Positions 9,446-18,685 of a stretch of DNA of 64,000 nt are shown here, one piece after another. This DNA is from UBA1140 sp964573285 (GTDB lineage Bacteria; Campylobacterota; Campylobacteria; Campylobacterales; Sulfurovaceae). The position numbers were made by a program, and so were the translations under genes. Position 1 is the first letter of the stretch; every line of letters begins with the position of its first letter. The stretch is from the NCBI GenBank assembly GCA_964573285.1, contig CAZNJD010000084.1, positions 1-64,000 of the forward strand. The letters are read 5' to 3'. Under the pieces are notes generated by a model, which saw only the letters and a program-made list of their open reading frames with translations, searched no databases and had not been told where the DNA came from.

Positions 9446-10833
9446 AAATTCTCCTTAATTTTTTCAGCTATACTTTCAGCTTTTGCCCCTAATACTATTT
9501 GGATAGTTGTATCACTTGGACGGATAACACCTTTTGCTCCTAATTTTATAAAATCTTGCTCTTTTAGCTCTTTGGAGGATTTAACTTCCATTCTAAGTCT
9601 AGTAATACAAGCATCAGTAGATATGATATTCTCATGACCTCCTAATGCCTGAATAAAAGATAAAGCTTCATTACTTTGAGTATTTTCTTTTATATCCTCT
9701 TTATCATTATCAAATATAACTAATTTAAATATTTTGATAGTATAGTATGAAACAATAAAATAGATAATAGCAAATATCAAACCAATAGGTATAATTAGTA
9801 ATGGATTTTGAGCTAATTTATAGTTAATTAGGTAATCAAATAGTCCTGCTGAAAATCCAAAACCATGATGTATATCCATAAATTGAGCAGTGGCTAATGC
9901 AACTCCCGTAAGAAGTGCATGAATTAGATAGAGTAGGGGGGCTTCAAACATAAATAGAAACTCTAATGGTTCGGTAATTCCTGTGAGAAATGAGGTAAAT
10001 GCTACACCAAATAGTATTGCACCTGCTTTTTTTCTACTCTCTTTGGGTGTGGTTAGATATATAGCCAATGCCATTGATGGAAGTCCAAACATCATAATAA
10101 TATAAAACCCACTCATATAAATTCCAGCTGTTGGGTCACCTGCAAAAAATCGGCTCAAATCTCCATTGGCTATAACTGTAGCTCCATCTTTGACATAGCT
10201 AAAATCTCCTAATTGAAACCAAAATACAGAGTTAAGTATATGATGCAGACCTAAGGGAATGAGCAATCTATTGAGTGTTCCATATATAAATGTACCCACT
10301 TCTCCCAAAGAGATAATAGAGTGAGAGAAAGTATCTATACCATTTTGGGCATAGTGCCAAAAATATCCTGCCAAAATTCCAATAAATATAGCAAAGATTG
10401 AGGTAATAATAGGCACAAACCGTTTTCCTGCAAAAAATCCTAAGAAATCAGGTAGTTTAATAGTATGAAAACTATTATATAATACTCCTGCCAATATCCC
10501 GATAATAATACCAATAAATACACCCATATTTAGTTTTGGGTCTATTTGTATATATATTGCTTTAGAGATAAGTAATCCAACTCCTGCTGAAAGTGCCGCT
10601 GCACCATCACTATTTTTGGCTAGTCCATAAGCGATACCTATAGCAAATAGTAAATCCAAATTGGAAAATATAGCATCTCCTGCTACTTTCATAATATTGG
10701 CAATCTCTCCATCAAGATATGGAATATCTCCAAAACCTAAACGCAATAAAATAGCAGCAATTGGCAAAACAGAAATAGGGGTCATAAGGGCTTTGCCCAC
10801 TTTTTGTAATAGACTAAACATAGTGATACTCAT
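9442..10833 (-). CDS. nagE: PTS permease IIC-IIB, N-acetylglucosamine type (NagE-like)
   Basis: Imports and phosphorylates a sugar using phosphate passed from HPr and IIA. Residues 1 to about 385 form the membrane IIC domain, with family motifs KLPDFLGFF, GLHHILN and GITEPLEFLFMF. Residues about 390-463 form IIB, whose phosphorylated Cys is C409 in TDACITRLRM. The sequence resembles E. coli NagE much more than PtsG by motif recall, hence the GlcNAc call. NagE is C-B-A, whereas this protein stops after IIB and no IIA gene is in the window. The start may instead be the internal ATG four codons in (MFSLLQKVGKAL). A matching HPr-Enzyme I fusion lies at 47173-49029. Confidence 0.87.
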   Translation of the reverse strand: MSITMFSLLQKVGKALMTPISVLPIAAILLRLGFGDIPYLDGEIANIMKVAGDAIFSNLDLLFAIGIAYGLAKNSDGAAALSAGVGLLISKAIYIQIDPKLNMGVFIGIIIGILAGVLYNSFHTIKLPDFLGFFAGKRFVPIITSIFAIFIGILAGYFWHYAQNGIDTFSHSIISLGEVGTFIYGTLNRLLIPLGLHHILNSVFWFQLGDFSYVKDGATVIANGDLSRFFAGDPTAGIYMSGFYIIMMFGLPSMALAIYLTTPKESRKKAGAILFGVAFTSFLTGITEPLEFLFMFEAPLLYLIHALLTGVALATAQFMDIHHGFGFSAGLFDYLINYKLAQNPLLIIPIGLIFAIIYFIVSYYTIKIFKLVIFDNDKEDIKENTQSNEALSFIQALGGHENIISTDACITRLRMEVKSSKELKEQDFIKLGAKGVIRPSDTTIQIVLGAKAESIAEKIKENL

Positions 10834-10848
10834 TAATTTTTTAGTGTA

Positions 10849-10854
10849 ATTTTA
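10849..10854 (-). promoter_or_regulatory. Extended -10 promoter of the nagE-like/tatD unit
   Basis: Reverse-strand TTATGC-TAAAAT, an extended -10 of Campylobacterota type, lies 15 bases before the PTS permease start. It separates nagE-tatD from acpS upstream. Confidence 0.45.
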
Positions 10855-10865
10855 GCATAATGCTC

Positions 10866-11216
10866 TTAGTTATTAATTATTACTGTAGCAATAGCAAATC
10901 CACCATCATGTGCAATAGACAAAGAGGACTCTTTTATCTGATGGAGATTTTGTGCTTTGGCACTTAGTTGAAAGTATGGAGCATTTTTCTCATCTTTGTA
11001 TATAGTAATATCATGAAAATTAAGTTCTGCACCTATACCACACCCCAAAGCTTTGGATATAGCCTCCTTGGCAGCCCAAAAACCAGCTATGCTTTCGATT
11101 TTTTTGGCTAATTGTTTCTCACTCTTATTTAAAAACCTATCTATAAATTTATCTCCAAATTTTTGTATAGATTTCTCTATTCTACTGACTACAGTTATAT
11201 CTGTTCCTATTCTCAT
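10866..11216 (-). CDS. acpS: Holo-[acyl-carrier-protein] synthase
   Basis: Transfers 4'-phosphopantetheine from coenzyme A to a serine of acyl carrier protein, activating it for fatty acid synthesis. The 116-residue length is typical. Motifs seen are the N-terminal IGTDI with the Mg-binding Asp6, FWAAKEAISKALG with the second metal ligand Glu, and the C-terminal SIAHDGGFAIATVI strand. The ribosome-binding site is weak. It is divergent from mlaE, with a 60-base interval containing AT-rich -10 candidates for both directions. Confidence 0.92.
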   Translation of the reverse strand: MRIGTDITVVSRIEKSIQKFGDKFIDRFLNKSEKQLAKKIESIAGFWAAKEAISKALGCGIGAELNFHDITIYKDEKNAPYFQLSAKAQNLHQIKESSLSIAHDGGFAIATVIINN

Positions 11217-11276
11217 AATGTTAGTTTACCCAATTTTTAGATAAAATATATAAAAATTTAGGTATCAGAGAGTTTT

Positions 11277-12068
11277 ATGGAAACAATATTCGCATTTATC
11301 GGGTCTCCTTTTGTTAAGATTATGAAAAATATGGACAAGTTTGGAACATTCATTATATTTCAATTAGCACTTATCCCTCTAGCTTTTAAACGACCATGGC
11401 GTATCAAACAGATTTTTGAACAGTTGGATATAATTGGTGTAGGTACTATAGCTGTTATATTTTTAACAGCTCTTTTTACAGGTATGGTTGAGGCTGTTCA
11501 ATTATATCAAGGATTTAGTAAATTTGGAGCAGAGGGATTTATGGGATATACTATATTTATCTCTATTACACGAGAGTTAGGGCCAGTATTTGCTTCTTTG
11601 ATGGTTATATCTCGGGCTATCTCTTCAATGGCTGCAGAACTAGGGACTATGAGAGTCACAGAACAGATAGATGCTATAGAGACATTGGCTGTGGACTCCA
11701 AAAAATATCTATTAATCCCTCGAATTATTGCAACTATGGTATCTCTGCCTTTATTGGTTATCTTTTTTGATTTTATTTCAAATCTTAGTGCTTTTTTAAT
11801 ATCATGGTTAATGTTGGATTTAAATCCTGTAGCTTATATCGATACAATTAAACAGTTATTGAGTTTTTCAGATATAGGAACAGGGATTATCAAAGGATTA
11901 TTTTTTGGTTATTTCATTGGTTCTATTGGAGCATTTATAGGATATAAAACTTCTGGTGGTGCAAAAGGGGTAGGTACTTCTACAACCAAAGCCGTAGTTT
12001 TGGCTTCGATTACAATTTTTATCGCTAATTACTTTTTGTCAGCTATATTTATGATACTAGATTGGTAG
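11277..12068 (+). CDS. mlaE: MlaE-family ABC transporter permease
   Basis: Inner-membrane permease of the MCE/Mla lipid transport family, acting with an ATPase (MlaF) and an MCE protein (MlaD). The 263 residues show the family core: GVGTIAVIFLTALFTGMVEA, a YTIFISITRELGPVFASLMV stretch, and EQIDAIETLAVD, the loop contacting the ATPase. About five hydrophobic segments are present. No mlaF or mlaD follows: the next gene is convergent and unrelated. It is therefore an orphan permease here and must find its partners elsewhere, unless it can work with MCE proteins such as the PqiB encoded at 21782-23419. Confidence 0.9.
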   Translation: METIFAFIGSPFVKIMKNMDKFGTFIIFQLALIPLAFKRPWRIKQIFEQLDIIGVGTIAVIFLTALFTGMVEAVQLYQGFSKFGAEGFMGYTIFISITRELGPVFASLMVISRAISSMAAELGTMRVTEQIDAIETLAVDSKKYLLIPRIIATMVSLPLLVIFFDFISNLSAFLISWLMLDLNPVAYIDTIKQLLSFSDIGTGIIKGLFFGYFIGSIGAFIGYKTSGGAKGVGTSTTKAVVLASITIFIANYFLSAIFMILDW

Positions 12069-12077
12069 ATTATCTTA

Positions 12078-12680
12078 TTAAATATCTTTAAAATATTTAA
12101 GAAATCTCTCTCTATATGTTTTTATATATTCGTGTCTGGCATGTTGTAACTCTTTAGTTTGAGATATTGAGCTATTTATATCTCTTTTCCATATAATAGT
12201 TACCTCTCCATCTCTAAGTTTCATAGCTATCTTGATACTGTTATTATCTTGTGATAGTTTTATTTTGTCAGTTATCTCTGTTTTTAGATGTTCATCTGAA
12301 ATTTTTGAATTTATGGAGATATTAGAATCTTTGGTAATATCTGTAGAGTATATAATTCGTTTGAAATACTCATTACCTTTTTTATGAAATATACCAGACT
12401 CTTCAGTAGGTGTTAACTTTTCTACTTGCATTATAAAATAGTACCCATAATCATCTTTATCAAGTTGTTCTATAACTAGAGTAGCGGAGTTAATAATTTT
12501 ATTTATGCCACTATTTCCAGTGTATGAATATATACCCTTTTCAAGAGTATAATTACCTACTATACTTTGTATCTCTTTAATCTTTGGTTGGTGGGATTGG
12601 GTATCTTTGGATATGGTTGATAATTCTGTTCCACAACCTAAAAATAAAGTCCCAATTAGTAAAATTATAATCTGTGGCAT
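12078..12680 (-). CDS. Hypothetical lipoprotein
   Basis: I do not recognise a family. The 200-residue product has a lipoprotein signal ending in FLGC (Cys16), then a Ser/Thr/Lys-rich linker and a beta-rich middle. It contains a GIYSYTGNSGINKIINSA segment and alternating strands up to residue about 165, and ends in a basic helical tail. It should be anchored in the inner or outer membrane, facing the periplasm. It is convergent with mlaE (nine-base gap) and stands alone between mlaE and mutS2. Confidence 0.7.
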   Translation of the reverse strand: MPQIIILLIGTLFLGCGTELSTISKDTQSHQPKIKEIQSIVGNYTLEKGIYSYTGNSGINKIINSATLVIEQLDKDDYGYYFIMQVEKLTPTEESGIFHKKGNEYFKRIIYSTDITKDSNISINSKISDEHLKTEITDKIKLSQDNNSIKIAMKLRDGEVTIIWKRDINSSISQTKELQHARHEYIKTYRERFLKYFKDI

Positions 12681-12756
12681 TTAAATTCCTATAATAAATT
12701 TTACCTATTTTATCAAAAAAAAGATAATGGTTATTTAATAGAAATTTAATAATTCC

Positions 12757-14958
12757 TTATAGTTTTACTATAGTTATCCCCATGTTACCTTTTTGACCAT
12801 AAAAAGATTGTAGCTTAGGGTAACTTTTGAGATAATCAATAATTACTTTTTTTAATACTCCTGTACCTGTTCCATGGATAATCTCTACTTCTGAAAAACC
12901 ATTAACTAAAGCATCTGATAAAAATTTATCCAATTTATCAATAGCTTCATCAGCAAAACAACCCAAAAGTTTGATAGATATAGAGCCTATACCTGATTTT
13001 TCAATTGTAATATTAGTTTTGGGTTTTGGTTCAATCTTTGGCATAACTCCAATTCGTTTGAGTTGCGAAAGTGGTACTCTCATTTTGAGACCCTCAATCT
13101 CGATTATTGCTTCTTTGCTTCTGATAGATAATACTTCACCTTTGGATGAACGATATTTAACTCTATCTCCCACTTTTATAACTATTTTATTAGGTTGTTC
13201 TACCTCTTTGGCTTGTTTTGACCTTTTTTTATGTTTATATGCATCATTTAATAATCGTCGTCCTTCTGTTGACTCTTTGACTTTCATCGCTTCCAAAGCT
13301 CTCTTAGTCGCAGCATTGTATCTATTTTCTAGTGTGGCAATGGCTTTTCTATGTTGTTCATTTAGCCTCTCTTCTATATTTTCTAAATTATCTTTTTTTT
13401 GTTCAATTATTTTTAGTTCTTTGTCTATTTTTTGAATTTTTAGAGACATCTCTCTCTCAAGTGTAGTTGATTTTTCTATAAGTTCATTTAGATTTTCTTT
13501 ATCTTCTCCATAAACCTCTTTGGCTTTTCGGACAATATATTCAGGTACACCATATCTCTGTGCTGTTTCAAAGGCATAACTTTTTCCAATACTTCCTTGT
13601 AGAAATGTATATGTAGGTTCTCGTTTTTCTTCATTATATAAAGCAGCAATTAACTCAACATCATTATCTGCACTCATAAGAGAAGCCAATCGTTTATGGT
13701 GAGTAGTAACTATAAATGTAATCCCTCTCTTACGCAACTCATCAAGCATTACACGAAATAGAGATGCAGCCTCATCACTATCAGTTCCTAACTCTATCTC
13801 ATCAACTCCTACTATAGCACTCTCTTTATCAAATAGTTTAGCGAACTCTACCATTCGACCTGCAAATGTAGATATATCATTTTTGACTGATTGTGGGTCA
13901 TCTATTACAGCTTCTATAGATTTATAGTGACCTACCTCTGTTTTTTGGGCATTACATCTAAAAGGTAAAAGATTTTTACTCATATATACAACAGAGAGTA
14001 GAGATTTGAGTAGCATGGTTTTACCACCAGCATTTACTCCTGTTATTAACATTACTGATTTATCCAAATTAATAGTAACTGGTTTGGGGTTATCTATTGC
14101 AGGGTGACAAAATTCATGCAACTTTATATTTTTCTTTTTGGATGGCAAGATGAACTGATAATCGTAACTTTTCGCAAATTGTACACGAGCTTGATATTGG
14201 TCAAATCTATCATATTCTCTATTGATAAATCTCATAAATAGATAATATTTATGGAGGGTTATAGAAAATGTTTGACAATATCTATAAATCAACTCCTCTT
14301 TTTGTGATAATAAATTAGATTCTCTCTCTTTTAGATGTGAGATTTGTTGAGGTAAGATATAGAAAAATCCCCCAGAAGTTCGTCCAACTACAGAGGCTTT
14401 GAGGATTTTATTAAATCCTCCACGAACGAGTAAGGTCTCTTCACCATTTAGAAAATGTACTTGTGTATCAACCAAATAATCTTTGAGTTTAAATGAGTGA
14501 GCCATTTTATAGAGATATTCTTTGATAGATGCTTTATTTATTTTAATAGCTCTTTCTATATCATAAAGTTCAGGTTCTCTCTCTGGATTTAATCTACCTT
14601 CATCTGTAAAATAGAGTAATATATCATTAATTTCATCAGGTATAGCTATCTCATTTATCCATTTATTTAAAGGTTCAGGTAAGTTTAATGCCTTGATTGA
14701 GTTAAAATATCCAATAATTATCATAAAAGAGTATATCTCTTCAAGTCTAAGTATCCCTTGTTTTTTGATACGATTGAGTTCATTATCAAGGTTAGGAATA
14801 TCTATTATAGTAGGAAATCCTATAGTTGAGAGTGCTGATATATATCTATAATGTTGATTTATATCTCCCCTCATTTCTATAGATTTATCTCTGGCATAGA
14901 AGTTTTTAAAATTGCTTATAAAATTGTCTAAGTCTAGTTTTTGGATTATAGTTTTCAA
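12757..14958 (-). CDS. mutS2: MutS2 endonuclease/ATPase
   Basis: Cytoplasmic DNA-binding ATPase. MutS2 in Helicobacter suppresses recombination, and in Bacillus it acts in ribosome rescue. The 733 residues contain MutS-like core helices, a Walker A motif GVNAGGKT at 307-314, Walker B and signature segments (VGVDEIELGTDSDEAA), a long coiled coil at about 490-590 and a C-terminal Smr nuclease domain (about 665-733) with the HGTGTG motif. The start is TTG at 14956-14958. It is divergent from the lytic transglycosylase gene. Confidence 0.92.
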   Translation of the reverse strand: MKTIIQKLDLDNFISNFKNFYARDKSIEMRGDINQHYRYISALSTIGFPTIIDIPNLDNELNRIKKQGILRLEEIYSFMIIIGYFNSIKALNLPEPLNKWINEIAIPDEINDILLYFTDEGRLNPEREPELYDIERAIKINKASIKEYLYKMAHSFKLKDYLVDTQVHFLNGEETLLVRGGFNKILKASVVGRTSGGFFYILPQQISHLKERESNLLSQKEELIYRYCQTFSITLHKYYLFMRFINREYDRFDQYQARVQFAKSYDYQFILPSKKKNIKLHEFCHPAIDNPKPVTINLDKSVMLITGVNAGGKTMLLKSLLSVVYMSKNLLPFRCNAQKTEVGHYKSIEAVIDDPQSVKNDISTFAGRMVEFAKLFDKESAIVGVDEIELGTDSDEAASLFRVMLDELRKRGITFIVTTHHKRLASLMSADNDVELIAALYNEEKREPTYTFLQGSIGKSYAFETAQRYGVPEYIVRKAKEVYGEDKENLNELIEKSTTLEREMSLKIQKIDKELKIIEQKKDNLENIEERLNEQHRKAIATLENRYNAATKRALEAMKVKESTEGRRLLNDAYKHKKRSKQAKEVEQPNKIVIKVGDRVKYRSSKGEVLSIRSKEAIIEIEGLKMRVPLSQLKRIGVMPKIEPKPKTNITIEKSGIGSISIKLLGCFADEAIDKLDKFLSDALVNGFSEVEIIHGTGTGVLKKVIIDYLKSYPKLQSFYGQKGNMGITIVKL

Positions 14959-15048
14959 TATTTTCTCTTGTTTATAATTAGTGAGATTATATCTTAATTT
15001 TAATAAAGTATCATATCATGATAATTTTATTATAAAAAGGAATGAAAA

Positions 15049-16335
15049 ATGAAATTTAAAACAGTACTAATATTATTAATAGTAGGACAAACCTTATATG
15101 CAAGATGTCCCACATCTAAAAAATATTGGCAAAATCAAATTCAAAAAACTCATACAATAGAGCAGTTTTTTATAAATAACTATGAGTGTCAGCAAAATTT
15201 TTATAGAGTATTAAACAGCTCTGAAAAGATATATTTTGATACTATTCTTTATCCATATCCAAAAAAGTTAAGCAAAGTACAATATATCAATAGATGGTTG
15301 GCAATGTTATTGGAAAATGATAGTGATTTTTTTAAACGATTTACATTCTTTAATAATTATTTTGCTGTACATAAAAATGATATAACAACAAGACAACTAC
15401 AATGTTTTCAAAGACAAAAAGGTTTCCCAAAAGCAGTTAGTAAACAGAAATTTTATAATGAGTTAAAGAGAAGAGGGATGGAAAATGATGTCAACTATCT
15501 ATATCCACTTATTCGTTGGTCATATTTTAATAGTGGTATAGATATGAGCCTAAGTGCCGAACGAGTTGAAACGGCTCAAAAGATTTTTGGTATTATTAAA
15601 AGTAAAATTGGAGATAATGAGCAGTTTGCAAGATATATTGCTTTATTTGATTTGGAATATAACTATGTTTCTAATTATATGTCAAAAAATTTAAATATTC
15701 CAGAGATAAAAGCTTATAAACTTTTGGTTATTTTAACCTATTTGGAGTCTAGGGGTAATGTTTTTGCTCTATCTACTACAGGGGCATTTGGACCATTGCA
15801 AATTACTATGCACTACTATATGATGTATGGTCAGCCTAATAATCCATTTAATCCTAAATCTAGTTTAATTAAATTGGCAAATAAGTTTATATATTATAAT
15901 AAAATAGGAAAGAGTTTGGATGCATCTGTCATAGCTTATAAATCTGGTTCATTACAAAAGTGTCAAAATAGCTCAAATATCAATGATGTTGATTGTAGAT
16001 ATTATTATGACTATAAACAGTATCTCTATGGTATGAGAGGTATGAGTAGAAAGAGTGATATATCCAGATACCTAACAGGTAAATCATATAGATACCCAGC
16101 ACTTAATAGACTCAATAGAGCCAGAAATCTTTATAGTGCTAAAGAGTATGAACCCTATCAATATGCAGTTCTTAAAGGAAATATATTATTAGATATAGCT
16201 AGAGATAGTTTATATTTGGATGGAACTCATTTTAAATCTTTAGGAGAGATGAAACGCTCAGATATATATAAGCTCCAAGATAGATATGGTATCAATCAAA
16301 TTGGTGTAGTTTCTGATAAAAAAGTCTGTTATTAA
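15049..16335 (+). CDS. Lytic transglycosylase, SLT-domain protein
   Basis: A 428-residue exported protein with a signal peptide (about 1-18) and a C-terminal SLT-type fold. The catalytic Glu lies in LTYLESRGNV (about 229-238), followed by STTGAFGPLQIT and an AYKSG segment, matching the E-S...GxxQ...AYN layout of family 1 transglycosylases. The final Asn motif is altered (AYKSGS rather than AYNAG). Residues 25-200 match nothing I recognise and are rich in aromatic residues. It has its own ribosome-binding site (AAAGGAATG) and lies 117 bases before the thioredoxin operon. Confidence 0.75.
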   Translation: MKFKTVLILLIVGQTLYARCPTSKKYWQNQIQKTHTIEQFFINNYECQQNFYRVLNSSEKIYFDTILYPYPKKLSKVQYINRWLAMLLENDSDFFKRFTFFNNYFAVHKNDITTRQLQCFQRQKGFPKAVSKQKFYNELKRRGMENDVNYLYPLIRWSYFNSGIDMSLSAERVETAQKIFGIIKSKIGDNEQFARYIALFDLEYNYVSNYMSKNLNIPEIKAYKLLVILTYLESRGNVFALSTTGAFGPLQITMHYYMMYGQPNNPFNPKSSLIKLANKFIYYNKIGKSLDASVIAYKSGSLQKCQNSSNINDVDCRYYYDYKQYLYGMRGMSRKSDISRYLTGKSYRYPALNRLNRARNLYSAKEYEPYQYAVLKGNILLDIARDSLYLDGTHFKSLGEMKRSDIYKLQDRYGINQIGVVSDKKVCY

Positions 16336-16417
16336 AATAACATTATAGTATATTACTAATAATAAAAATTAATATAATTAATCAATGTAATTTATATTCC
16401 TTTTAAATAAATTATGC

Positions 16418-16423
16418 TATTAT
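16418..16423 (+). promoter_or_regulatory. Candidate -10 of the thioredoxin-LysM-rhodanese-porin operon
   Basis: TGC-TATTAT, an extended -10 form, sits 30 bases before the first gene of the five-gene operon. No -35 box is visible. Confidence 0.35.
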
Positions 16424-16452
16424 TGTGTTTATATATTAAATTATAAAGGTAA

Positions 16453-17115
16453 ATGTTAATTATGGATACTAGTTTAATTAAACAACAGGAAAAAAAAGCT
16501 CAACCAAAAAAGTTCACTTTAATAAAAAAGAGAAGTAATATATTATCATTTATAATAGTAATTATATTGATTGCAATTGGGATATATTTTTATCTATCAC
16601 AAAGAAAAACCCCTTTATCTACAAATCAGAATTTTATTTTCAAAAGCATACAATCGCAGGAGTTTCATATTAATGCAACCAAAAATTATTTTAAAATAGA
16701 GGAGTTAAAAGGGAAAATAGTTTTTTTAAAAGTTTTTAGTTGGAATTGTAAATATTGTCAAAAAGAGATTCCTGAATTGATTAAATTAAAAAATAAGTTC
16801 AAAACAGCTTTTGATACTATTGCCATCGAATCAGAACATTACTCTAGTACGGAAAATCTTGATTTTATAAAAAAACAGAATATAAATTATAATATTATTA
16901 ATGGAGATAAACAGACAAAATTTTTTGAATATTTAAAACAAGAGTATAAGTGGAATGGAGTTATTCCTCTTACTATAGTTATCGATGCTACTGGTAGGAT
17001 TTTGGCATTTGAAGTGGGTTATAAATCCTATAGTTTGACAACCCTTTTGCAAACGACGCTTAAGCAACTAACTAGTGTTGCATTATCTAAGAAAGAAGGA
17101 GAAGATAAAAAATGA
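16453..17115 (+). CDS. Membrane-anchored TlpA-like thiol-disulfide oxidoreductase
   Basis: Probable periplasmic disulfide reductant or isomerase tethered to the inner membrane. One transmembrane helix (about 30-48) is followed by a thioredoxin fold with active site C99-K-Y-C102 and the cis-proline loop at P172 (GVIPLTIVID). It is the first gene of a tight run and overlaps the LysM gene by four bases (ATGA). It is related in plan to the proteins at 27652-28164 and 28185-28883; all three share a W-[NQ]-G-x-[IL]-P motif before the cis-proline strand. The start could also be the ATG three codons later. Confidence 0.82.
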   Translation: MLIMDTSLIKQQEKKAQPKKFTLIKKRSNILSFIIVIILIAIGIYFYLSQRKTPLSTNQNFIFKSIQSQEFHINATKNYFKIEELKGKIVFLKVFSWNCKYCQKEIPELIKLKNKFKTAFDTIAIESEHYSSTENLDFIKKQNINYNIINGDKQTKFFEYLKQEYKWNGVIPLTIVIDATGRILAFEVGYKSYSLTTLLQTTLKQLTSVALSKKEGEDKK

Positions 17116-18044
17116 GACCCTTACTACTACCATTAACCCTTATACCATTAACAACTCTTATTGCTATATTTTTTATAGCTTGTGGAGATAATCAAGAAGA
17201 CAATAGCAATGGAAATAGTTCGATTACGATTAATAAAATAGAAAAAACTATTACTAAAAAGCAGACTAATCTTGGTTGTGGGGATAAAGAGCATAATAGT
17301 TCCCAAGAGTGCAGAGAAGAAGATGAAAACTCTGCTCAATTTATTTTGAATACATTAGCAAAAGATTTAGATAGTAATAATAAAGATAATATTACAACAA
17401 TCAAAAAGAATTTAACTTTATCCTTAAAAGAGATAACAAAAGAAGAGAGCAAACAAGATAAACTTAGAAATAGTTTGGTCGCCTTAGTTAATAAAGTTAA
17501 TTCATCCAAAGGAGGGAAAGGAAAAGATTTACAAAACTTTGTTAGAAACATTAATGATAGTGAATTTGAAAATGAAGATGAGAAAAAATTGGGTACACCA
17601 CACACTAATAAAATAGCTTCAATTAGAGATGAATTAACCAATTTAGTTGAGTTAGAAGATGATTTAGAGATAAAACCAAAAGAGGTAAAAAAGAGATTAG
17701 AGAGTTTGATAGCAAATGTAACAGAGTCCAAAAATAATCTATTTAAAACTCAAAAAACTCTTACAAAGTTAGTTAAAGAGGCAGAAGAGAAAGATACTCC
17801 TTCTGCTAAAAAATTTGCAAATGCTATTATTAAAGATGTATCAGATAAAAAAATTAGCATTATAGAAGAGAATGATAAGTTTTTTATTATAAGAGTTAAG
17901 AGTGGAGATAATCTATCTATACTAGCACAAAGATACTATAATAATAGAAATAAATATAAACTTATATATGAGGCAAACAGAGATAAAATAAATTCAAAAT
18001 ATGAGATTTATCCTGGTAGTAAATTATTAATACCAAAAATTTAA
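17112..18044 (+). CDS. LysM-domain lipoprotein
   Basis: A 310-residue lipoprotein (IAC, Cys24) whose middle (about 75-250) is highly charged and predicted helical. It ends in one LysM repeat (about 258-310: VKSGDNLSILAQRYY through GSKLLIPK). LysM should dock the protein on peptidoglycan, while the helices may form a coiled-coil spacer or partner surface. It is co-translated with the thioredoxin-like protein, so a redox partnership is likely; Cys55 and Cys66 in the N-terminal part are possible targets. No enzymatic domain is recognisable. Confidence 0.8.
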   Translation: MRPLLLPLTLIPLTTLIAIFFIACGDNQEDNSNGNSSITINKIEKTITKKQTNLGCGDKEHNSSQECREEDENSAQFILNTLAKDLDSNNKDNITTIKKNLTLSLKEITKEESKQDKLRNSLVALVNKVNSSKGGKGKDLQNFVRNINDSEFENEDEKKLGTPHTNKIASIRDELTNLVELEDDLEIKPKEVKKRLESLIANVTESKNNLFKTQKTLTKLVKEAEEKDTPSAKKFANAIIKDVSDKKISIIEENDKFFIIRVKSGDNLSILAQRYYNNRNKYKLIYEANRDKINSKYEIYPGSKLLIPKI

Positions 18045-18058
18045 ATAAGGAGAAAAAA

Positions 18059-18670
18059 ATGAAAAATAGTGTTATTATAGGTATGTTGTTTTTGGGTAGT
18101 TATTTGGTCGCAGGAGGGGTTAATATAACTAAAGATTTAGAAGCAATTGTTATTCATGAGAATGATGGAGATATTAAAATAGAGAGAATTCAAGATACTA
18201 AGCATAAGTTAACTTCTGATTTTAGTAAAACTTCAAGAGAGTGTCCTCCATTTTGTGTTCAACCTATGAGTATTAGAGAGACAAAAACTATTGGAGAGAT
18301 TGAACTTTTGAAATATATTAAAGATATGCAAGATGAAGATAGTAATATGCTTTTAATAGATGCACGAACTAGAGATTGGTTCAAAGAGGGTACTATTCCT
18401 AGTTCTATAAATTTACCTTTTACTATGTTGAAAAAAAATAGTAAATATCTAAATAAAATTTTAAAACTCTTGGGTGCTAAAAAAAATAGTAATGGAAAAT
18501 GGAATTTTGATAAAGTACCAACATTGATTATTTTTAGTAATGGTATTTGGGATGCACAAGCCACAAAAGAGATTAATAGTCTTGTTGATTTGGGTTGTCC
18601 TAAAAATAAGATTTTATATTATCGTGGGGGTATGCAGAGTTGGAATATCCTTGGATTAACAGTCAAATAG
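18059..18670 (+). CDS. Rhodanese-like protein lacking the catalytic cysteine
   Basis: Exported 203-residue protein with a signal peptide (about 1-19), a CPPFCVQPM motif (62-70) and a rhodanese domain at about 80-203. The fold markers LLIDARTRDWFKEGTIPSSI (98-117) and YYRGGMQSWNILGL are clear. The active-site loop reads FSNGIWD (159-165), whereas relatives I remember read FCNGPWC; both cysteines are therefore missing and sulfur transfer by the usual persulfide route is unlikely. The CPPFC pair could still be a redox or binding site served by the thioredoxin-like protein two genes upstream. Third gene in the operon, 14 bases after the LysM gene. Confidence 0.82.
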   Translation: MKNSVIIGMLFLGSYLVAGGVNITKDLEAIVIHENDGDIKIERIQDTKHKLTSDFSKTSRECPPFCVQPMSIRETKTIGEIELLKYIKDMQDEDSNMLLIDARTRDWFKEGTIPSSINLPFTMLKKNSKYLNKILKLLGAKKNSNGKWNFDKVPTLIIFSNGIWDAQATKEINSLVDLGCPKNKILYYRGGMQSWNILGLTVK

Positions 18671-18685
18671 AGAGGTAAAGTTTTA

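Noticed and set aside
12062..12110. TTAAATAT/ATATTTAA stem after mlaE as a terminator
   Set aside because: The stem is made only of A-T pairs and is not followed by a U-tract; it also lies within the coding end of the convergent lipoprotein gene.
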